Below are positions 1 through 4,999 of a stretch of DNA of 6,252 bases, piece by piece. The stretch is from positions 1-6,252 of the forward strand of contig JAFVWG010000166.1 in NCBI GenBank assembly GCA_017501805.1, given 5' to 3'. A program made the position numbers and the translations under genes. The number at the start of each line of letters is the position of its first letter. Position 1 is the first letter of the stretch. Below the pieces are notes generated by a model. That model was not told where the DNA came from, searched no databases, and worked only from the letters and a program-made list of their open reading frames with translations. The DNA is from Oscillospiraceae bacterium. Lineage in GTDB: Bacteria > Bacillota > Clostridia > Oscillospirales > Oscillospiraceae.

Positions 1-575
1 CAGAAGAATTTCAGCTTTTGTACATCCACGGTCTCGCCGCCGTCGTTTTCCAGATAGTCTAAAAGCGCGTCCGGGTCATGGAACGTGCCGAAGAGGGTCA
101 GATTCGCCTCCCGCATAAACCTGCGCTCGACTGCGGTTTTGAGCATTTCCGTGACGGAATCGTAGTACCCGTCGGTGTTCAGCACAGCGATGGGCTTTTT
201 GTGCCGTTCCAGCTGTCGGAGCGTGAGGATCTCGACAAACTCCTCCAGCGTTCCGATGCCGCCCGCGGTCATAATGAACGCATCCGCACGGTCCTCCATC
301 AGCTGCTTGCGTTCGCGCATCGTCTCGGTGTAGAGGAACTCGTCGCACTGCTCATAGAGCACGCCGTCCACCTGAAAGAACGACGGTGCAACGCCCGTGA
401 TGCGTCCGCCCTTTTTCGTCATACCGCGCGCGACCGCGCCCATCATTCCGTGCGCGCCGCCGCCGAAGACGAGCTCGTGTCCGCGTTCCGCCATCCGTTC
501 ACCGAGCGTTTCGCCCGCGCGGATAAACATACTGTCGATCGCGTCGCTGGACGCGCCGTATACGCAAATTCTCAT
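1..575 (-). CDS. LOG/TIGR00730-family nucleotide 5'-monophosphate phosphoribohydrolase homologue (3' end at window edge)
   Basis: Family members have a Rossmann fold and hydrolyse nucleoside 5'-monophosphates, including cytokinin riboside monophosphates, to base plus ribose 5-phosphate in the cytoplasm; the bacterial substrate is often unknown. Visible here are 191 residues: an N-terminal beta strand with VYGASS (residues 5-10), the glycine loop FGGGAHGMMGAVARG (37-51), MRERK (86-90, matching the family MHxRK with its catalytic Arg, R89) and TAGGIGTLEE (103-112), matching PGGxGTxxE. The catalytic Glu (E112) is kept but the usual Pro is Ala104. The start is the ATG at 575-573, which overlaps the upstream GTPase stop as ATGA and has AAAGGAG 8 nt upstream. 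Family length is about 180-200 residues, and the last two bases at the edge read TG, so the stop may be the very next codon. Family assignment is firm; the actual substrate is not known. Confidence 0.9.
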   Translation of the reverse strand, partial: MRICVYGASSDAIDSMFIRAGETLGERMAERGHELVFGGGAHGMMGAVARGMTKKGGRITGVAPSFFQVDGVLYEQCDEFLYTETMRERKQLMEDRADAFIMTAGGIGTLEEFVEILTLRQLERHKKPIAVLNTDGYYDSVTEMLKTAVERRFMREANLTLFGTFHDPDALLDYLENDGGETVDVQKLKFF

Positions 576-2476
576 ACATCCCGCTCCTTTACCTGTATGT
601 GCATCGCCCGCGGCGCGTCGCGCCAGTCCACCGTCACGCCCACGCCGTGGTCGCAGAAGACGGACGACGCGGGATTTTCCACATCCCGCTCCCGATCGTA
701 GCCGATCTCCTCGATCACCTTTTCCGCATCACGGCAGGGCGCGTAGTGCGAAAAGCACAGCTCCATCGAGCCTCTGCCGTGCGTCAGCGCGGTCAGGTCT
801 CTGCTGTAGGACAGCAGCTTCGCGGCAGGACCTTCGCCGCACAGCTCGGTCAGCTCCCCGAGTGTCTGCGGCGGCTGCATCTCACAGCCGCAGGCCTGCA
901 GCTGCGTCATCAGCTTTCCCGTAAGACTGTTCTCCGCCCGCAGCGTAAAGCTGAGGATCGGCTCGAGCAGCACATTCTCTCCCGAAAACAGCGCCTGACG
1001 GATCGCGCGGTAGGTCGCTTCGCGGAAATCGCCGCCCTCCGTGTGCTTGACGTGGCTTCTGCCCGCAAGCAGGGAGATCTTCACATCCGTCAGCGGTGAG
1101 CCGGTCAGCGCACCGACGTGCTGCCGTTCCAGAACGTGCGTTTCAATGAGCCTCTGCCAGTTCGCCGCCAGCTCATCCGTCGGACAGCGGCTTTCAAAGG
1201 TCACACCGCTCCCGGGCAGTCCCGGGGAGAGCAGCAGATGCACCTCCGCATAGTGCCGCAGCGGTTCGAAGTGTCCGCAGCCGCGCACGGGCTTTGCAAG
1301 GGTCTCCGTATATTCTACGCGCACATCCTCAAAACGGACATCCCAGCCGAAGCGTTCTTTCATCGTTTCCTGCAGGATCTCCATTCGGATCGCGCCGGAG
1401 ACGTGCAGCACCGCCTGCTTTCTCTGCGTCTGCCAGACCGCGCGGAGCGTCGGCTCTTCGTCTTCCAAAAGCTTCAGCTTTTCCATCAGCTCCGCGTCGG
1501 ATACCCCGTCGCAGGCAACGCCGCATTGCAGCAGCGGGCGCAGGATAACGCCGCAGGGCGGTCTGTCCTCTCCGAGGTATGTTCCCGCCTTCGTCTGCGT
1601 CAGCCCGCTCACCGCGCAGCAGCTTCCTGCAGGGGCTTCCGCCAGCGGCAGCGCCCGTCCGCCCTCCTGCTTTCGCAGCTCGTGCACCTTCTGCCCGTCG
1701 ATCACATCCTTCGGGCGCAGCGTGCCGGATAGGATCTTCAGATATTCCGTCCTGCCGTCCTTTCCGTTTCTGCGCACCTTGTAGCACAGCGCCCTGAGCG
1801 GCGCGTTCGGATCATAGCGCACACGCAGGAAGGCATTCAGTCCGCGAAGCAGCCCGTCCACGCCCTCACCCGTGAGGGCGCAGCCGGAAAAGATCGGGAA
1901 AAAGCGCCGCTCCGAAAAGGACTTCGCCGCCGCGTCCGCAAGCTGCGTCTCCTCCGCCGTACCGCCGAGATACGCTTCCAGCAATGCATCGTCGCTTTCC
2001 GCAGCGACCTCGCGCCATCCATCCGCAGCCACCGCCCCGAAATTCTCCCGAAGCTGCCCGAAAACAGCCTCCGGGTCGGCAGATATCAAATCGCATTTAT
2101 TCACAAAGATCGCCGTCGGGATCTCCAGTTTCCGCAAAAGTGTCCAGAGCGTCCGCGTGTGCCCCTGAATGCCGTCCACCGCGCTGACGACGAGGATCGC
2201 CGCGTCCAGCGCGGGGAGCACGCGCTCCGTCTCCGGAGCAAGATCGCTGTGTCCCGGTGTGTCGATCAGGGTATAGCACGTGCCCTCAAAGCGCAGATCC
2301 GCCTGATCGGAATAGACCGTGATCCCCCTGCGGCGCTCCGTTTCGTTGTGATCGAGCAGGGTGTCGCCGCGGTCGACGCGCCCACGGCTGCGTACGGCTC
2401 CGCCGAGATACAGGATCGCTTCCGAGAGCGTGGTCTTGCCCGCGTCCACGTGGGCGACCACTCCGATGGTCGGCAT
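572..2476 (-). CDS. TetM/EF-G-like translation factor GTPase (ribosomal protection protein family)
   Basis: This is a translational GTPase expected to bind the ribosomal A site like EF-G or Tet(M) and act in the cytoplasm. The 634 residues match the roughly 640 of Tet(M). The G domain is intact: P-loop AHVDAGKTT (8-16), switch I RGIT (50-53), DTPGH with the catalytic His (72-76), NKCD (126-129) and a G5-like SGCAL (197-201). Beta-barrel domain II spans about 226-305, domain III about 309-383, domain IV about 385-500 and domain V about 501-590. A C-terminal tail with NPASSVFCDHG (601-611) and a final MH is typical of the clostridial chromosomal branch. The domain IV tip reads RSHVKHTEGGDF (473-484), not the YYSPVSTPADF seen in Tet(M), so tetracycline protection is doubtful although databases often name this group as resistance proteins. 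The start is supported by GGAGGTG at 2484-2490. It is first in an operon and its stop overlaps the LOG-family start. Confidence 0.93.
   Translation of the reverse strand: MPTIGVVAHVDAGKTTLSEAILYLGGAVRSRGRVDRGDTLLDHNETERRRGITVYSDQADLRFEGTCYTLIDTPGHSDLAPETERVLPALDAAILVVSAVDGIQGHTRTLWTLLRKLEIPTAIFVNKCDLISADPEAVFGQLRENFGAVAADGWREVAAESDDALLEAYLGGTAEETQLADAAAKSFSERRFFPIFSGCALTGEGVDGLLRGLNAFLRVRYDPNAPLRALCYKVRRNGKDGRTEYLKILSGTLRPKDVIDGQKVHELRKQEGGRALPLAEAPAGSCCAVSGLTQTKAGTYLGEDRPPCGVILRPLLQCGVACDGVSDAELMEKLKLLEDEEPTLRAVWQTQRKQAVLHVSGAIRMEILQETMKERFGWDVRFEDVRVEYTETLAKPVRGCGHFEPLRHYAEVHLLLSPGLPGSGVTFESRCPTDELAANWQRLIETHVLERQHVGALTGSPLTDVKISLLAGRSHVKHTEGGDFREATYRAIRQALFSGENVLLEPILSFTLRAENSLTGKLMTQLQACGCEMQPPQTLGELTELCGEGPAAKLLSYSRDLTALTHGRGSMELCFSHYAPCRDAEKVIEEIGYDRERDVENPASSVFCDHGVGVTVDWRDAPRAMHIQVKERDV
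584..590 (-). promoter_or_regulatory. Ribosome binding site of the LOG-family gene, inside the GTPase 3' end
   Basis: AAAGGAG on the minus strand lies within the last codons of the GTPase gene (VKERDV) and stands 8 nt before the ATG at 575. It supports the ATGA-overlap start. A nearer ATG at 579-577 is out of frame and badly spaced. Confidence 0.8.
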
Positions 2477-2483
2477 CGCCGTT

Positions 2484-2490
2484 CACCTCC
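2484..2490 (-). promoter_or_regulatory. Ribosome binding site of the GTPase gene
   Basis: GGAGGTG on the minus strand is a near-perfect Shine-Dalgarno. The GGAGG core is followed by 9 nt and then the ATG at 2476, which fixes the GTPase start two codons ahead of the first conserved strand of the G domain. Confidence 0.85.
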
Positions 2491-2508
2491 GTCCGTTTTG
2501 TCGTTCCT

Positions 2509-2538
2509 ATCATAACACATTCCCGCCCCGCAAGAAAA
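2509..2538 (-). promoter_or_regulatory. Probable sigma-A promoter (extended -10) of the GTPase-LOG operon
   Basis: Minus strand: TATGAT (2514-2509) is preceded by TGT (2517-2515), giving an extended -10 of form TGnTATGAT. About 17-18 bp upstream is only a weak TTTTCT/TTTCTT -35-like hexamer (2538-2532), which is tolerable with an extended -10. Transcription would start near 2502, leaving a short leader of roughly 25 nt. That leaves no room for an attenuator such as the leader of tet(M). Found by eye only. Confidence 0.45.
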
Positions 2539-2626
2539 GAGCGAAACGGGATTTTCAGAAAAAGAGGGTAGATTTTGTGCGTGTTGTATGCTACGCTTTT
2601 CTTGTAAGCGTCTTATCTTTTGTTTT

Positions 2627-2633
2627 AGGAGGT
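2627..2633 (+). promoter_or_regulatory. Ribosome binding site that sets the lipoprotein start
   Basis: AGGAGGT followed by 6 nt and the ATG at 2640. This decides the start: the reading frame stays open back to 2361, but that extension is antisense to the GTPase gene, lacks a site like this, and would bury the signal peptide. No convincing -35/-10 pair was found upstream of it; TATGCT (2587-2592) is the nearest -10-like hexamer and has no matching -35. Confidence 0.88.
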
Positions 2634-2639
2634 ATCGCT

Positions 2640-3620
2640 ATGAAACGCAGAATTCTCATCCTCGTGCTCGCGCTCACGCTTGTCTTCTCCCTCTGCGCCT
2701 GCGGACAGAGCCCGAAGGCGGACTTCGCCGCGACCGAGTCGTACGCCGAGCCGCAGATGTCCTTCGGCGCACAGCGCCCGATGGCAGAGCAGTCGATGAA
2801 CACCGTCGCGGATGCCGCTCCCGCCGAGAAGAACGCCGCCACAGGCGGTACGGAGGACGGCGCAGCGCCCGCTCCGCTGCAGGAAAAGATCATCTACACC
2901 GTGAATCTCACGATGGAAACCACAAAATTTGACGAGACCCGCAGCTCCTTCGAGGCGGCGGTCGAGGCCTGCGGCGGCTACACGATGTATTCCGAGGTCT
3001 CGGGCAACTCCCGCTACGAAGAAGACGGCACCGCCCGTCTCGTCAACCGCAGCGCCTCTTACACGGTCTGCGTCCCCGCCGAGAAGCTTGATGCGTTCCT
3101 CTCCGAGGCGAGCTCTTTCGGCAACGTGACCTCAAACAACAAATCCGCCGAGAATGTCACCACCCGCTACACGGACTTCGAGACCCGCAAGGCATCTCTT
3201 CTGGCAGAGGAGGGACGTCTTCTGGAGCTGCTCGAAAAGGCGGAGAATGTCGAGGCTCTGATCGCCTTGCAGAATCGTCTGTCCGAGGTGCGCTACGAGG
3301 TCGAAACCATCCAGAGCAATCTCAACGATCTCGACCGCCGCATCGCCTACTCCACCGTCTGCCTCTATCTGCAGGAGGTGCGCGGCTACCGCGCGTCCCT
3401 CTCCGTCACGCAGTCCTTCGGCGAGCGCCTGCGCGACGCCTTCGGCAACGGCTGGGATAACTTCATCGAGGGGCTGGAAGACTTCGCCATCGGTCTCGCG
3501 GAAGCGATCATCCCGCTCACGCTGTTCGCCGCCGTTGTCGTTGTCCTTGTGCTCCTTGTCCGCAGAAAGATAAAAAAGAACCGCGCCAAACGCGCGGCAG
3601 CTGCCAACGAGCAGAAATGA
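2640..3620 (+). CDS. DUF4349 domain-containing lipoprotein
   Basis: A 326-residue membrane-anchored extracytoplasmic protein of unknown function. The N-terminus is a lipoprotein signal: MKRR, a hydrophobic core (5-18), then the lipobox LCAC with the lipidated Cys at 21. A disordered Ala/Glu/Pro-rich linker follows (about 24-80). The DUF4349-like domain starts near 82 (KIIYTVNLTMET), includes CGGYTMYSE (111-119) and the FETRKASLLAEE turn (180-191), and continues through a Leu/Glu/Asn-rich coiled coil (about 181-235). A transmembrane segment at about 287-307 precedes a Lys/Arg-rich tail (308-318), so the C-terminus should be cytoplasmic. The protein would thus be held at both ends, with the coiled coil outside. 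It is a single-gene unit divergent from the GTPase operon and ends in the hairpin terminator at 3634. Family members are frequent in Bacillota but their role is not established; membrane or envelope sensing is speculation. Confidence 0.9.
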   Translation: MKRRILILVLALTLVFSLCACGQSPKADFAATESYAEPQMSFGAQRPMAEQSMNTVADAAPAEKNAATGGTEDGAAPAPLQEKIIYTVNLTMETTKFDETRSSFEAAVEACGGYTMYSEVSGNSRYEEDGTARLVNRSASYTVCVPAEKLDAFLSEASSFGNVTSNNKSAENVTTRYTDFETRKASLLAEEGRLLELLEKAENVEALIALQNRLSEVRYEVETIQSNLNDLDRRIAYSTVCLYLQEVRGYRASLSVTQSFGERLRDAFGNGWDNFIEGLEDFAIGLAEAIIPLTLFAAVVVVLVLLVRRKIKKNRAKRAAAANEQK

Positions 3621-3633
3621 TCTCCCAATGAGC

Positions 3634-3669
3634 AAGCCTCGCAATCAGAAATCTGATTGCGAGGCTTTT
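3634..3669 (+). terminator. Intrinsic terminator between convergent genes
   Basis: A perfect 15-bp stem: AAGCCTCGCAATCAG (3634-3648), loop AAAT, then CTGATTGCGAGGCTT (3653-3667). The stem runs into TTTTGATT, which begins 14 nt after the lipoprotein stop. The T-run favours plus-strand termination. The hairpin also lies about 20 nt past the stop of the minus-strand SLH gene, but the minus-strand tail (CTTGCTCATT) is poor in T, so bidirectional use is possible but less certain. Confidence 0.85.
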
Positions 3670-3685
3670 GATTATGCATTCTGCA

Positions 3686-4984
3686 TCAGTAGGAATATCC
3701 GTTGCCTGCGCCCATCTGCAGGAGCGTGAGCGCACCGTTTTCCACACGGAAGCGGTAGCGGTGCCAGTCGCCCATACCCCATACCTCTTCCGCGGTGACT
3801 TCCACCGCACCGGCGGAGGCAAGCTCCACCTTTGTCAGATTGAGGGTCAACATCACACCGCCGGGGACCAACGTGCCCGCTGTGCTCCAGCCGCTTGCTC
3901 CGGCTTCCTCGCTGAGCAGCAGCGTCTCGCTGCCGTCCGGGAAGATGCGCACGACCTCGTTGCCGCTCTCCCAGGTCACTCCGTCGCCGCTGAAAAAGCA
4001 GCGTTTTCCCTTTTCGTGCGTGATCGCAACGATGCTGCCGTCCGCAGCGTCATAGCCGTAATCGATCACAGCGCGGTCGGTCAGCCGTTTGAACGAGCCG
4101 TCCGCGGCGTATTCGAACATGCCGAACTCGCCCCAGAAGTATTTTCCGTTGCCGAACTGCATCGTTCGGGCGTAGATCTGCGGATCCTTCCGCCACAGCT
4201 CGGCGGTTTCCGGATCCGCCGGCAGATCCTGCACGGCGACCGCTTCCGAGATTTTCGCGCCGGTCAGCATATTTTCACTGCGGATGTGCGTATTTTTTTC
4301 ATCGTCCACACAGAAATAAATCACCGTCGTGCCGTCCGCCGTGATGATATTGGCGCGCTCCTTTGCCAGCCGCACGTGGCAGAGCAGTCGGGTCAGGACT
4401 GTGCTCGCCTCCGCGCGGGAGAGCGTCTTTTCTCCGCCGAAGGTGCCGTTCTTATAGCCGGTCAGAAGCCCTGTGTCGGAAGCCCACTGCACAGCCTTGG
4501 TCTGCAGATAGTGCTCCAGCTCATCATCGTAGGGAAGATCCGGATAGCGCTTCCGTTCGATCGGTGCGCAGGGCTTGTAGGTCTCCCAGAAGAGCGTCCG
4601 CATCGGCGATGCCGCCTGCAGCACCCGCGCCATATCGTAGCGGCTCGCGGGATCGTTCATTTTGTCCTCACCGTACGGGATCTCCCATTCCGCCTCGCGG
4701 GCGGCATTCAGATACCGCTGCCACCACGCGCCCTCGGTCTCTGCGGGCTCTCCGAGCACCGCGCGGACGCAGATGGTCAGAAATTCCGCGTTGGTCACCT
4801 TTTCGGAGGGACGGAACGTTCCGTCCCGGTAGCCTTTCAAAAGCCCTGTTTCCGCGGCAGCATCCACATAGGGGCGTGCCCAGTAGCTTTGCGGCACATC
4901 CGAAAAAGCGCAGGCGGAAGCACTCAGCGCCAACAGCACCAATGCTGCAAGCAGCGTTTTTCTCAACAGCTTCAGGATCGCCAT
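3686..4984 (-). CDS. Secreted SLH-domain protein with unassigned C-terminal half
   Basis: This 432-residue protein is predicted to be exported and bound to the cell wall through SLH modules, which attach to secondary cell-wall polymer. The signal peptide covers residues 1-26 (KLLRK, a Leu/Ala core, probable cleavage at ACA-FS). SLH module 1 is clear at 27-76, with FSDV, SYWA, GLLKGYRDGTFRP and VTNAE in place of the usual ITRAE. A second region (about 87-126) has the spacing but has lost the GYxDGTFxP core. A third module is clear at about 146-201, with WASDTGLLTGYKNGTF and LSRAE. Residues 215-432 match nothing I recognise; they are rich in Trp, Tyr and Gly with alternating strands such as YFWGEFGMFEY and VRIFPDGSETLLL, perhaps a beta-propeller-like fold. 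The start has AAGGAG 7 nt upstream. It lies 15 bp after the preceding SLH gene, so the two are probably cotranscribed. Confidence 0.88.
   Translation of the reverse strand: MAILKLLRKTLLAALVLLALSASACAFSDVPQSYWARPYVDAAAETGLLKGYRDGTFRPSEKVTNAEFLTICVRAVLGEPAETEGAWWQRYLNAAREAEWEIPYGEDKMNDPASRYDMARVLQAASPMRTLFWETYKPCAPIERKRYPDLPYDDELEHYLQTKAVQWASDTGLLTGYKNGTFGGEKTLSRAEASTVLTRLLCHVRLAKERANIITADGTTVIYFCVDDEKNTHIRSENMLTGAKISEAVAVQDLPADPETAELWRKDPQIYARTMQFGNGKYFWGEFGMFEYAADGSFKRLTDRAVIDYGYDAADGSIVAITHEKGKRCFFSGDGVTWESGNEVVRIFPDGSETLLLSEEAGASGWSTAGTLVPGGVMLTLNLTKVELASAGAVEVTAEEVWGMGDWHRYRFRVENGALTLLQMGAGNGYSY
4808..4827. repeat. Perfect 20-bp palindrome inside the SLH coding region
   Basis: GGGACGGAACGTTCCGTCCC is its own reverse complement, with no spacer. 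It encodes the RDGTFRP core of SLH module 1 in the 3686-4984 gene, so the codon sequence may explain it. The symmetry is directly visible; any function is unknown. Confidence 0.9.
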
Positions 4985-4991
4985 ATCTTTG

Positions 4992-4997
4992 CTCCTT
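4992..4997 (-). promoter_or_regulatory. Ribosome binding site of the downstream SLH gene
   Basis: AAGGAG on the minus strand lies wholly in the 15-bp gap between the TAA of the upstream SLH gene and the ATG at 4984. There is no room for a separate promoter or terminator in this gap, which supports a two-gene transcript. Confidence 0.82.
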
Positions 4998-4999
4998 TG

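Noticed and set aside
78..924. Plus-strand open frames of 207 and 175 residues opposite the LOG and GTPase genes
   Set aside because: They lie antisense to genes with clear conserved motifs. Their composition is Arg/Ser/Pro/His-rich, as expected of shadow frames in GC-rich DNA.
1118..1732. Plus-strand open frame of 204 residues
   Set aside because: Fully antisense to GTPase domains II-IV, with no recognisable domain and no ribosome binding site I could see.
572..2476. Acquired tetracycline resistance gene on a mobile element
   Set aside because: No integrase, transposase, conjugation gene, direct repeat or leader attenuator is visible, and the domain IV tip differs from Tet(M).
2361..2639. 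Upstream extension of the lipoprotein reading frame to an ATG at 2361
   Set aside because: It is antisense to the GTPase start and would place 93 extra residues before a clear lipoprotein signal peptide. The ATG at 2640 has a perfect ribosome binding site.
3674..3686. Small inverted repeat ATGCA-TTC-TGCAT next to the SLH gene stop
   Set aside because: The stem is only 5 bp with a 3-nt loop, AT-rich, and adjacent to a far stronger terminator; probably meaningless.
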